Part shown: positions 9,701-17,909 of the stretch, one piece after another | Layout: the number at the start of each line of letters is the position of its first letter | How positions within the stretch are numbered: position 1 is the first letter of the stretch | DNA from: Photobacterium malacitanum | GTDB taxonomy: Bacteria > Pseudomonadota > Gammaproteobacteria > Enterobacterales > Vibrionaceae | Assembly (NCBI RefSeq): GCF_900185615.1 | Contig: NZ_FYAK01000004.1 | Coordinates: forward strand, 62,001-126,000 | Length of the DNA stretch: 64,000 bases | Reading direction: 5' to 3' | Made by a program: the position numbers and the translations under genes | Notes under the pieces: model-generated | Databases searched by the model: none | Seen by the model: the letters and a program-made list of their open reading frames with translations, nothing else | Told to the model about the DNA's origin: nothing

Positions 9701-12700
9701 GTTGCGTACTGCTCACTTTTTCGCCATTAACATATAACGCAGGCTCTATATCACCACGCACAACAACAATGAAACGGCCGTCATAACTATAATCATTTTT
9801 TGGCCAATACCAGGTACCTTTTTCTGCTTCTGCACGAGTGATATTTTTAGCTTCTTTTTCTGGTAACGGAATATCATCACCAATATTATTATCGATATTA
9901 AATTTAGCTTGTTGTGGAATATTGCTATACGACGTTTCAACAATAGTTGTATCTATATTATTGCTAACTAAAGCTTGTTTTAAGCTATTTAATTTAGATT
10001 GCTTATCACTAAAACCAAATCTAATTGAATAGGTGTCATTAATAAGCGGATATAAATAAGCTTCAGTCTGAATATTTTCTGGATAAAGGTTAATAACAGA
10101 CTCTAAATCTTGCTTTCTACCTTGACGAGACTCTAACGCATAACCTTTAAAAACAGTTAAGACCGAATGACTAACATCCGCATCGTTACTCATATTACCA
10201 GTAATAGATGGGCCACTAACAATACCTGATTCTAGTTCACTCTGCTTCATGACTTTTGGCTGAGTATCAGATTGTAAGCCTTTAAAGTTATCTGCTGTTT
10301 CAAGTAACCACTCACCATTGACACTATTATTACGATCTTGAAGCTCTTGATATACTTCTGCTTGATTTTGCGTTGGGCATGGAGCACTAAAGTCTGCTCG
10401 ATGCATTTCGCCGCGCAACATATCAACAAAACGGGAGTTACCATCGCCAGCATTACGCGTATCTATTGGTTGTAATTCAATACCCACAGGTAATGTTTGC
10501 TTATCAACCCGCAACACATGATTACCAGGTTTTACACCAAACATTGAATATTGACCATTTTCATCAGTTATAACGTAATCACCTGTTTCAAGGTAAATTT
10601 TTACACCACCAATAGGCCAATGTTGATTTTTACGTAATTGATTGCATTGCGCATCCACATAAACTTTACCAAATAAAATACCACGCTCAGACATCACACC
10701 CGTTTGTGTTATCCGCACTTGATATTTATCGGTATTAGACACAAGTTGATTAGCACTGCTACCACCAAATGTACGAGCTTGAGCATAAACAGAGTTAATA
10801 CCATCTGAATCCAGCGCACCAGCGGTTAACTGCAAGACATAAGTCAGTGTGTATGTACCATTTTGCGGTGCTTGCGTTGAACCAGATAACGTACCTATAT
10901 CAAAACGGTAGGTATATTTGTCAATCCGCATTGGATCTGCAAAGGGTTGATCATTAAGACGGGTACTGCCTGACATATATTTAAATCCATAAGGCATACT
11001 ATCAAACACCTGCGCATTAAAGATTTCTGAATCTGGCAAATTATTTTTTACTATAACGGTATATTTAATATAACTACCGATCTCTGCCGTTTCTTTATCT
11101 GCTGTTTTTTGTACTGATAATCGGCGGTCTAAATTATGAGGATCAAGAGGAATATCAAATAAGTTAATCGTTTTTTGTGGTGTTAGTTCAAATGTACCTG
11201 AATCGACAACATCTTTATTACCAAATGGACCATAAGACTCAGGAGAGACATTAAACAAATTAAATGCATCTAAATCAGTATATGCCGACGGCCATTGGTG
11301 TGTTGTTGGCGGCGTCACCGTAATATAGTATTTATCAAGATCATTGATCTCTAATTTAGGATAGAAAACACGTCCGTCAGCATCAGAGATTACTTGAGCT
11401 TCTGGTGTTAAACCATCGGTATTAGGTAGTCGCGTTTTAGCATCTGGCGCAACCCCTTCTACTGTTTTATAAAAGTTAACTGTTGCGTCAGCGACGCCTT
11501 TAAAATTGGTCGCATCAAATACGGTAAATTGAGGACTAATATAAGCAATATCACTTAGTAATAAACGACCATTTACACTGTCATAAACATCGGCATATAT
11601 TTCACCGCCGGACGTCACTTCAATTTCACACTCAGGATGAGTATCTTCGCCATTAAGTCCATGCGCACTTAAATTAATAACACCATCAATTAAAGATAAT
11701 AGCGAGGTGTTATCGACATGATTTGTTTCCCATGTTGTTACAAGGCCTTCTAAACAATGATCTAAATTATTACTTGAAGCAACCTCTTCTGGTGAAATAG
11801 GATGCACAGGTATAACACTTCTGAAGTGACCTGTATTCGTTCCTGTTTCAGCAAAAACTAAATGAAACTTATCTTGAGCATTTGAACTTAATAAAACAGG
11901 ATAGTCAGAGGAACTCGGTCCGATGATATCAATCGCACTAGGGTGTTGATTGGCTTGAGGCAAGAAAACATCAATATATATACTGTCACTTTTAGAGGTA
12001 AAGTTATCAGTTTCGGTATGGTAGTAAAAATCAGTATCAACAAAATGTGATGTCTCATGATGTATTATATCTATATCATTGTTTACCACATCTGCGTGTA
12101 ATTCTTGGAAATTCAGTAAGTCATTTGAGTCCGTTTTAGTCTTATCATTAATACCAGATAGCGTATTACAAATTTCATCACTGTAAGAAATATTAACGTC
12201 TGTGGCTGATAAATTAACTTGGGCTTGAGAATATATTTCAAATGCTGGAGCACCCGCAATATCATTCACTTCTGCATAATATCTAAAATAGCCAGATGTA
12301 TTTGGGCGTAAATAAGTTGGCTTTACTAGAAAACCTATTTTTGCTACATTTCCTGAACCATCCCAGGTTGCATAATCAAACCAATCAATATCATGATTTG
12401 TTGCATTACTCTTAAAGCTATTATTAATACCAACTAATACAATACCACCATCAAACTTTGTTTCAGGAGAGGAAATAGTGATTGGTGCATAATCTCGAGC
12501 AGGTTCACCATTAATGATTTTATCTTGTTGTAGCGTAATATTTCCTGGTAACTCTGATGTAATTAAAACACCTGTATAACTTACTTTTTTATAATCAGGT
12601 GATGCCATTGAGCCAGTATTAATTGTAAAACTATAAGGTTGCTCAGCTGCTTGTGGTTGGACTAAACCAATACTGGTATAATCAATACGATATTCAACAT

Positions 12701-13397
12701 TATCAAATGGTCCTAATTTTTGTTCACAGATAGCAGAAGAACTCGCAGTTAAATTAACCACAGGACCTGTTGTAACAATAATACTTATTTCACTTGTTTT
12801 AACGACATCAGGATCAGTGACAGATGTGACAACTGTTTCAATATCATAAATTGTATTATTAAGATCATTAGATGGAATAGACACGACGTAAACAAGATTA
12901 ATCTTTTCGCCAGATTTTAATTTAGGCGTTATATAGTTACCATTATTATCTTTTTGTAATTCAATTTCACCTGCATCATAAATACCATTACCATTAGCAT
13001 CAATATATACATTAATATCATCTGAACTTGGTGAAGTAACATCGCCATTATCACCAGTTAAGTTATTAATATTAATAATATATGAATCAGTTGTGTTACC
13101 TGTATTAGTAATTATATTTGACACATTGACTACAGCACCTGCAGCAGTATATTTTTCAACTTTACCGCCGCTTGTATCAGGAGTGAGTTCAAAGCTATGA
13201 ACATTTGCCACTCTGATATATGAAATATTAGAGAGTATTTTTATGGTCTCACCACTTTCAGAATCAAAATAGGTCATAATGGCTTGATTCATTATTTTGG
13301 TGCCAGCATCAGTTATAGCTAATGTCGCTGAACTTAAACTAATTAAAATGAAAACAACCAAATACTTCATTTTATTTATGTAATTTAAGAGGGCCAT
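6792..13397 (-). CDS. Giant outer-membrane protein: DUF11, SdrD_B-like and Ig-like domains plus C-terminal beta-barrel (2201 aa)
   Basis: The start at 13397 has GGAGAG 6-7 bases upstream; other in-frame Mets lack a ribosome site. A signal peptide ends near SSATLA. Domains in order: the leader AGTKIMNQAIMTYFDS, then DUF11-like modules (TNTGNTTDSY); a DUF11 domain at residues about 760-890 (YIKYTVIVKNNLPDSE, FDSMPYGFKYMSG); an SdrD_B/carboxypeptidase-regulatory-like domain at about 900-970 (GKVYVDAQC, ITDENGQYSMFGVKPG); and a Big_1-like Ig domain at about 1290-1385 (DGGRSVMPIIIRLYDENDK). From about residue 1420 to the end there are alternating aromatic/polar strands typical of an outer-membrane barrel (MWGDYSTADGSDNADIGR, YTIDYFTGDMRFNRV, LGVAYRPRLNNRYHMLAAYE). 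The C-terminus is FDWLSD, without the usual terminal aromatic residue. Proposed role: an outer-membrane anchor or translocator for the DUF11 proteins; this is inference. Confidence 0.85.
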   Translation of the reverse strand: MALLNYINKMKYLVVFILISLSSATLAITDAGTKIMNQAIMTYFDSESGETIKILSNISYIRVANVHSFELTPDTSGGKVEKYTAAGAVVNVSNIITNTGNTTDSYIININNLTGDNGDVTSPSSDDINVYIDANGNGIYDAGEIELQKDNNGNYITPKLKSGEKINLVYVVSIPSNDLNNTIYDIETVVTSVTDPDVVKTSEISIIVTTGPVVNLTASSSAICEQKLGPFDNVEYRIDYTSIGLVQPQAAEQPYSFTINTGSMASPDYKKVSYTGVLITSELPGNITLQQDKIINGEPARDYAPITISSPETKFDGGIVLVGINNSFKSNATNHDIDWFDYATWDGSGNVAKIGFLVKPTYLRPNTSGYFRYYAEVNDIAGAPAFEIYSQAQVNLSATDVNISYSDEICNTLSGINDKTKTDSNDLLNFQELHADVVNNDIDIIHHETSHFVDTDFYYHTETDNFTSKSDSIYIDVFLPQANQHPSAIDIIGPSSSDYPVLLSSNAQDKFHLVFAETGTNTGHFRSVIPVHPISPEEVASSNNLDHCLEGLVTTWETNHVDNTSLLSLIDGVINLSAHGLNGEDTHPECEIEVTSGGEIYADVYDSVNGRLLLSDIAYISPQFTVFDATNFKGVADATVNFYKTVEGVAPDAKTRLPNTDGLTPEAQVISDADGRVFYPKLEINDLDKYYITVTPPTTHQWPSAYTDLDAFNLFNVSPESYGPFGNKDVVDSGTFELTPQKTINLFDIPLDPHNLDRRLSVQKTADKETAEIGSYIKYTVIVKNNLPDSEIFNAQVFDSMPYGFKYMSGSTRLNDQPFADPMRIDKYTYRFDIGTLSGSTQAPQNGTYTLTYVLQLTAGALDSDGINSVYAQARTFGGSSANQLVSNTDKYQVRITQTGVMSERGILFGKVYVDAQCNQLRKNQHWPIGGVKIYLETGDYVITDENGQYSMFGVKPGNHVLRVDKQTLPVGIELQPIDTRNAGDGNSRFVDMLRGEMHRADFSAPCPTQNQAEVYQELQDRNNSVNGEWLLETADNFKGLQSDTQPKVMKQSELESGIVSGPSITGNMSNDADVSHSVLTVFKGYALESRQGRKQDLESVINLYPENIQTEAYLYPLINDTYSIRFGFSDKQSKLNSLKQALVSNNIDTTIVETSYSNIPQQAKFNIDNNIGDDIPLPEKEAKNITRAEAEKGTWYWPKNDYSYDGRFIVVVRGDIEPALYVNGEKVSSTQLGERIVNKRENAQIMGWYGVGLPLAENLIEVKATDPFGNERVVLSKNFSQPQSAKHINLMADGDVLRADGGRSVMPIIIRLYDENDKPSRGTYFVTLDTNKGDIWLDPDIQEQESGHQVRVINGEKTVYLRSTETTGEITVRASVEDFSDEMKLYQVAAERPLFVTGILNYTGRYGSVSGEEPSQQADNYKDGHYTDDERAAIFIKGNIKGGMHLTLSYDSDKSDEEFLREISPDSYYPLPGDASIKGYDARSTSKIYAKLEKDRHYIMWGDYSTADGSDNADIGRTSQILNGASGMYNNGRLTAQLYGARPEDLHKVTEFDGNGTAMFYNIGDDRIVRHTDIVTLLTYDRNSPGLIINQQPLTRYVDYTIDYFTGDMRFNRVIPSYDPELNPIKVRVAYDVDGNGDKYTIAGTRLSYLFTPYLAAGASYEHNSHDVEGYNIGSLWVNYDFDSKTKVVASVATMNHEGNASATTVTDNANNTGKKIKKGSAVKFLLKRDWTARAATELEYVYAQEGFTNTTGGVTPARQEVRLRHRHKLTGIANLNIEANHSESLVYDEMQQSISATIDTKILGSQWMTRIGSRYIHNKVDNNSEEYTTAIIGLGRNFSLFSRPARFDTEYEQSFGHNSKRRFNIKADWNIHKQASIYTQYEYIDSLSGISNLGSGSTNMFTAGIDVDWLNGGSTYSEFRQRGASDGRSLELANGYRGRFEVVPGISIDPSVEYVEVLKGDSASGVAVSLGLADIRNPNYKTTGRVEYRHGDNEDYYGLLGAWVTRLSQDWSGLVRDEYRYIDKDQGANTWSNHMSLGVAYRPRLNNRYHMLAAYEWKTEHSEISRDAHILSTHQNYQLSPKWTVSGRVGMKWEDFTEYQQDYDTVSTIIDGRVIYYINRRWDVDLHAGVLGTDWFNSRRYSAGAGVNYLIMKNLRAGIGYNVIGFDDDDLDPQGYNLQGFYFDLMFKLDEDMFDWLSD

Positions 13398-13441
13398 AAG
13401 CGCTCTCCACAGGCTAGAAAATTCAAAGAAATGGATATAAA

Positions 13442-13501
13442 GGCTTATTGAGATCATTTATTAAATAAGCTCAATAAGCCCCCCTAAATTAACAGGGAGG
13501 C
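13442..13501 (-). promoter_or_regulatory. Two overlapping RNA hairpins inside the operon
   Basis: The 118-base gap between the 1089- and 2201-residue genes holds two strong inverted repeats. In transcript order they are GCCTCCCT-(8)-AGGGGGGC (13501-13478, 8 bp, one G-U) and GGCTTATTGAG-(17)-CTCAATAAGCC (13480-13442, 11 bp perfect). They share three bases at 13480-13478, so the full stems compete. Only a weak T-run follows. An attenuator, or an RNA-stability element that makes the upstream gene more abundant than the downstream ones, would fit. Confidence 0.6.
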
Positions 13502-13515
13502 ATAATTAGGAGCTG

Positions 13516-16500
13516 TTAATCTACTTCTACAACAAAGTGGCCAACAACACGGTCACCAGGTTCTAAATCATTAACAGTGAAAGTTACTGTGTCACCAGAA
13601 ATAAGAGGGGTAACATCAGCACCAGTAGTACCGTCTGGGTTACAAAGTGGACCAAGATCATCAGTCTTCAGTGCGTAGTCAGCATCTGTCGCAAACTTAA
13701 CAGCGCCAGTATCGACTGAATTACGACATTGAACTAACTCACCGCCATTTGAGAATTGCGTATATTCAGTACGCTTATCTGTAATAACAGTGTTTAGTGC
13801 TGTTGAACTACCTTCGTTAATTGCAACAAGTTTCCACACCACACAATCTCCTGGAGCTACACGAGTTGTATGTTGTTTCTGGAAGTTCTTCGGCATATCA
13901 GACTCACCACTACCATCACAACCAACATCTATATCAGTAAACTTGTACAGACGTACTTGACCTTGAACGACTTCAGAATTATCTAAGCCAGTCGCATTCA
14001 CTGATGGATCTGTTGTTGATACAGCATTAATAGTCGTGATGTTTGTTGTACCAGAAGTTGCTGTACCTGGAGCAAATACAGTCACAAATAGCTCAACAGT
14101 TTCACCTGGTTCAATTGTAAGGCTAGGAACAGTATCACTACCATCCGTTGCGTCACACGTCACTTCAATATCAGTCGCAACACCAGTACTTGCTTGTAGT
14201 ACAGAAATAGGCGATACAACAGGGGCATCACAAAGGTTACCTATTTCTTTATCTGGCGTACCATCACCATCAGTATCAATCATGATAGTGTTGTTAAAGC
14301 CAGGAGTATTGTTACTTGAAGAAAGGTCTATCGTTTCAGTGGTATTACCATTATTACTTAATGTGTGCTCATAACCGACGTTACCGCCTGGCTCAACTTG
14401 CTCACTTAAAGATAATGGTGAAATATCAATACTTGCAGCGTCATCAATATCAAATGCTTCAACCTTACGGTCTGTTGCACCAGAAGCTGTTGACTCTACA
14501 ACCATCGAGATGATGTAGTCTAAATCACTGTCACCATTAGCATCAATCGCACTTGGCTGTAAGCTATCAGACAATGCTAATGTTGGATCTAATGGAATAG
14601 TAATTTCAGCTGTCACCCATAATACACCGCCACCAGGAATTAATGGTGTTGAAGTAATGACTGCACCAGTTGCTGGAATATCTACAGCTCCACTGTGGTC
14701 AGTATCAATACCGTTATGCTTAAATACTACAGTCCAACCTTGCGGTAGTGTCGGTAACCAAGCTGCACCATCATAACTACCTTCTGCACGTAGGATGAAT
14801 GCATCTGAACTACCACCTTCATTCGCAATATATAACGGAACCATTACTGTTGTGCCTAAAGGCTCATTAAAGGTTGTTGCAACATCAGCACTTGTAAAGC
14901 CATCACTAACATCAAACGGATCAAGGTTAGTACCTGGTGTTACGTCTGTAATTGGGCTGTTAGCAATATCAACAGTAGGTCCTGTGATCGTTGCTAAACG
15001 CTCAACTTTACTACCTGATTTAGACTTATCATTAAATGATGTTGCTGTCGTTGTTGCATCAAACGGAGCGGTATAATCAGCCGCATCTGCTGGTAATTTA
15101 GCAACGACACGGATCAACACTTCGTTACAATTTACGGTAATACCATCTACCGTTGCTGGCGTAGAATTATCACACGTTGCGGGTTGAACAGGACCTGTAT
15201 CAGCGCCATTATGTCCATTTGTATCAACAAGTTGACCAGTACCATCAGCATTCCAGTATTGGAAACCTGTTAATGGTGGGAAACTTGTATTTACTGTTGT
15301 TAAATCAAAGCTATCAACTGTATTACCATTGTTGATAATTTTGTTATAGAAGAACACATCACTACCCGATGAGCCTCCACCAACAGTCTGAATACCATTA
15401 CCTGAACCATCGGTATCACCACCACCTGATGTACCTGTTTCAGGACCTGTATCTGTAATCCCTACACCAGTGGTTGAAGTTGTTGGTGTCGTTGTAGGGT
15501 TAGTTGTATCTGGACCGGCTTTCGTAGGATCAGGGTTTCCACACTCTCCATCATCTTCGAAATCACCATCACCATTTAAATCAGCACAGCTATAGGCAAC
15601 GTTACCAATATCTGTATCACCCGAAATAATATCGGGAGAATATGCTACGTAGAAGGTCATCGTCATGTTGTTACCAACATCCATGAACTTATCAATCGCA
15701 TAAACACCAGGCAGGCTTGAATCAGATGTGTTGCCATTACTATTTAGATCAAGACCAGGACCAATATCAGCCTCATTAGAGTCCGTTGCGCCATCTTGGT
15801 CTAAATCAACACCGTGACTGCCTTCATTAACTAAGTTAGCAACACTAGTAATTAAGGTATCATTACTTGATGCTTGTAGAGTACTGGTTGGATCATATAG
15901 TGCACCAGTACTTGCTGTAACTAATGTGGTTCCATCAGGAATACCATCAAATATCACAACATCTTTAGCAGCAGTATTACCGTTATTTTTAACCGTTACC
16001 GTATAACGAATTAAGCTGACGGGTAAGTCATTGCTAGTATCACCATCGACATCAACACCAAGAGACTGCTCTGTTCCTAGATTTTCAAGATGATCGGCCG
16101 ATTTGGTCATATTAAGTACAGCGTCATTTGTCACTGTAATTAAGTCACCGTTGGTATCATCAGCGCTGTCATTATTACCAATAGGATCAGATACTGAACC
16201 ATCAATTGCACTACCAGTGCCCTCATGAGCTTCAGCTTCTATCTGGACACCAATCGTTTCACCAATAGCTGTTGTCGGATCAATACTCGCAGCAACAATT
16301 AAGTTCATGATCGAGCCACCATTAATGGTAACAGTATCGCCAGACACAAACTCTGGCTCACCAGGACCTGGCTCACCACTGTTATCTATATCATGGAATA
16401 ATTTGATCGATGTTGCATCTTGAGTATCTGGTCCTCGTGTATCACCTGTTGGTAAATTTTGACCAAAGGTTAAGGTGTACGTATCAATACCGTTACCAGT

Positions 16501-16785
16501 ATTGGTTAATACGTGAGGAAGATAAACGGTTTGACCAGGCGCACCAGGCTTATCTAGATCCTTTTCAATTGTTGCACTGTATATTTGTTTAACGGTAACT
16601 ATGGCTTCATTTGATGTTGCAGTATAACTGTTCCCTGAAGTATCTTCATAGGTTACTGTTGCTAAGTTTTTTATATCAGTTCCGGCGGCAGTAGCTGCAA
16701 GGGCTTGGCTAGATATTGAACCTGCACCTACCGTTATGAGTCCCGCCGCAACCCACATACTAATAGGCTTTAAATGCGTCTTCAT
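13516..16785 (-). CDS. Secreted DUF11-repeat surface protein (1089 aa)
   Basis: The start at 16785 gives a good Sec signal peptide (MKTHLKPISMWVAAG..., cleavage near SSQALA before ATAAGT) with AAGG about 10 bases upstream; the alternative ATG at 16809 has no ribosome site. The mature N-terminus AGTDIKNLATVTYEDT is the same leader as in the other two large DUF11 proteins. Several DUF11-type beta modules follow: LTNTGNGIDTY, a well-conserved one at residues about 250-360 (IRYTVTVKNNGNTAAKDV, FDGIPDGTTL), INNGNTVDSF, and SNNGNTTETIDL. The chain has an acidic Asp/Gly/Thr-rich segment at about residues 400-470. The final domain (VAPGDCVVWKLVAINEG, LEPGDRVVGHFVVEVD) ends at the stop. It is the largest free DUF11 protein in the operon and lies upstream of the hairpin pair, so it may be made in excess as the main structural subunit. 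That role is inference; no catalytic motif is visible. Confidence 0.87.
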   Translation of the reverse strand: MKTHLKPISMWVAAGLITVGAGSISSQALAATAAGTDIKNLATVTYEDTSGNSYTATSNEAIVTVKQIYSATIEKDLDKPGAPGQTVYLPHVLTNTGNGIDTYTLTFGQNLPTGDTRGPDTQDATSIKLFHDIDNSGEPGPGEPEFVSGDTVTINGGSIMNLIVAASIDPTTAIGETIGVQIEAEAHEGTGSAIDGSVSDPIGNNDSADDTNGDLITVTNDAVLNMTKSADHLENLGTEQSLGVDVDGDTSNDLPVSLIRYTVTVKNNGNTAAKDVVIFDGIPDGTTLVTASTGALYDPTSTLQASSNDTLITSVANLVNEGSHGVDLDQDGATDSNEADIGPGLDLNSNGNTSDSSLPGVYAIDKFMDVGNNMTMTFYVAYSPDIISGDTDIGNVAYSCADLNGDGDFEDDGECGNPDPTKAGPDTTNPTTTPTTSTTGVGITDTGPETGTSGGGDTDGSGNGIQTVGGGSSGSDVFFYNKIINNGNTVDSFDLTTVNTSFPPLTGFQYWNADGTGQLVDTNGHNGADTGPVQPATCDNSTPATVDGITVNCNEVLIRVVAKLPADAADYTAPFDATTTATSFNDKSKSGSKVERLATITGPTVDIANSPITDVTPGTNLDPFDVSDGFTSADVATTFNEPLGTTVMVPLYIANEGGSSDAFILRAEGSYDGAAWLPTLPQGWTVVFKHNGIDTDHSGAVDIPATGAVITSTPLIPGGGVLWVTAEITIPLDPTLALSDSLQPSAIDANGDSDLDYIISMVVESTASGATDRKVEAFDIDDAASIDISPLSLSEQVEPGGNVGYEHTLSNNGNTTETIDLSSSNNTPGFNNTIMIDTDGDGTPDKEIGNLCDAPVVSPISVLQASTGVATDIEVTCDATDGSDTVPSLTIEPGETVELFVTVFAPGTATSGTTNITTINAVSTTDPSVNATGLDNSEVVQGQVRLYKFTDIDVGCDGSGESDMPKNFQKQHTTRVAPGDCVVWKLVAINEGSSTALNTVITDKRTEYTQFSNGGELVQCRNSVDTGAVKFATDADYALKTDDLGPLCNPDGTTGADVTPLISGDTVTFTVNDLEPGDRVVGHFVVEVD

Positions 16786-16875
16786 AAAGTGGTTACCTTT
16801 TAAGGTCATTAATGTAATTACTCAGATGTGTTGCAAACCCTTGCAAAAGCACGGGGTGAATCATTTCCTCACCGT

Positions 16876-17358
16876 TTATTTAACTTCTATACGGTAAGCA
16901 AAAACTTGTTTTTCCTTAGCATTAATTGGGACGAGTGGCATCCAACGAACTGCGGTATATTTTTCAGGTGGAATAATAACTTCTACTTTTTTTCCATCTT
17001 TTATAATTTCGCGTTTCACTGGCTCTGATTCAAATGTTTTACCTCCATCAATACTAACGACAAAATTTGATTTAATTTTTGTATTACTTGTATCGGCAAC
17101 ATAAAAAGTGTTTTCAGGAATTGGTCCTGTAATAACTAGGCCATTTAAAGGCTTTTCAGAATTATTTGTATACGTTAATTTATATTCAATTTTATCTTTG
17201 GGATAAACCTTCTCAGCTTTTACTAACTCCTCTTTACCTTTCTTATTAATTTCAACAACATAAGCATCCATTTCACTTGTAAGTAAATCTTTATTTTCCG
17301 CATAAACAGAAAAAGACATTATCAAGCAGGTTATTACCATTAATAATAAGTTTTTCAT
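16876..17358 (-). CDS. Minimal single-domain DUF11-like secreted protein (160 aa)
   Basis: The start at 17358 is preferred over an ATG four codons earlier because GAGGTG sits 5-6 bases before it. A 20-residue signal peptide (cleavage near SVYA before ENKD) is followed by one DUF11-like beta domain: YPKDKIEYKLTYTNNSEKP, LNGLVITGPIPENTFYV, a long Lys-rich hairpin, and NAKEKQVFAYRIEVK at the stop. The layout matches the C-terminal domains of the larger DUF11 proteins and of the giants, so this is that cap domain made on its own. It is basic (Lys-rich), unlike the acidic large proteins. It is the first gene of the operon, 90 bases before the 1089-residue gene and just behind the promoter. It might cap, plug or chaperone the assembly; function unknown. 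Confidence 0.84.
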   Translation of the reverse strand: MKNLLLMVITCLIMSFSVYAENKDLLTSEMDAYVVEINKKGKEELVKAEKVYPKDKIEYKLTYTNNSEKPLNGLVITGPIPENTFYVADTSNTKIKSNFVVSIDGGKTFESEPVKREIIKDGKKVEVIIPPEKYTAVRWMPLVPINAKEKQVFAYRIEVK

Positions 17359-17386
17359 ATTACACCTCATCCATTATGATCCGTGA

Positions 17387-17414
17387 AATATAACTAATGC
17401 CAGAAGTATGCCAA
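17387..17414 (-). promoter_or_regulatory. Sigma70-type promoter of the DUF11 operon
   Basis: On the minus strand TTGGCA (17414-17409), a 16-base spacer and TATATT (17392-17387) precede the first operon gene. The predicted 5' leader is only about 20 bases and contains the GAGGTG ribosome site. Assigned by eye. Confidence 0.55.
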
Positions 17415-17909
17415 CCATAGTATTTATTTAAATCATAAAAAATCATTAGGTTAAAAAAATCAGTGATTGCACAATGCAAAATAAAAAATATTGCTTTCTT
17501 TTTTGCAAATCTATAAAAAGATTACAAACATTCAGACAAATTAAAAACAAGACGTTTTTAAAATACAATACACATTCTTATTTTTAATAAGTTATCTTCT
17601 TTATATTTTTAAACAATACAATTTAAAAATAGCTTAATTTGTTTTTTTACTGTCACAATGCTGAGAAAAACCACCTTATCTTCATTAGAAAATAAGCTGT
17701 TTCCTTATGTTACATAATTAACTTAATATATCCGTAGTTGAGTTTTATATACAAGTTCAACTATTAATTAGAAAGGTGATTTTAAAATGTTATTTTATTT
17801 TGCAATTTATAATTCTATTTTGCATCACATATTTCAAATTTGTAAGCTGACACTTAAATAAACTAAGCAACAGCTTTACAAAAGATAAACTTACCTGAAT
17901 AACATCAAT
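17415..17909. other. AT-rich intergenic region between the DUF11 operon and the 4079-aa giant
   Basis: No credible ORF is present. Besides the hairpin at 17840-17881, it holds a perfect inverted repeat TTAAAAAC-N5-GTTTTTAA at 17541-17561. It also holds a 17-base string ATTCTTATTTTTAATAA near 17574-17590 that recurs downstream of the third giant gene. I see no tRNA, CRISPR or mobile element here. Confidence 0.6.
17840..17881 (-). terminator. Possible terminator hairpin after the 4079-aa giant gene
   Basis: The minus-strand RNA can pair TTGTAAAGCTG with CAGCTTACAA (10 bp with one bulged A), with an inner CTTA/TAAG stem in the loop. It begins about 28 bases after the stop at 17910. The following bases are AT-rich but lack a clean T-tract, so termination is only suggested. 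Confidence 0.4.
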
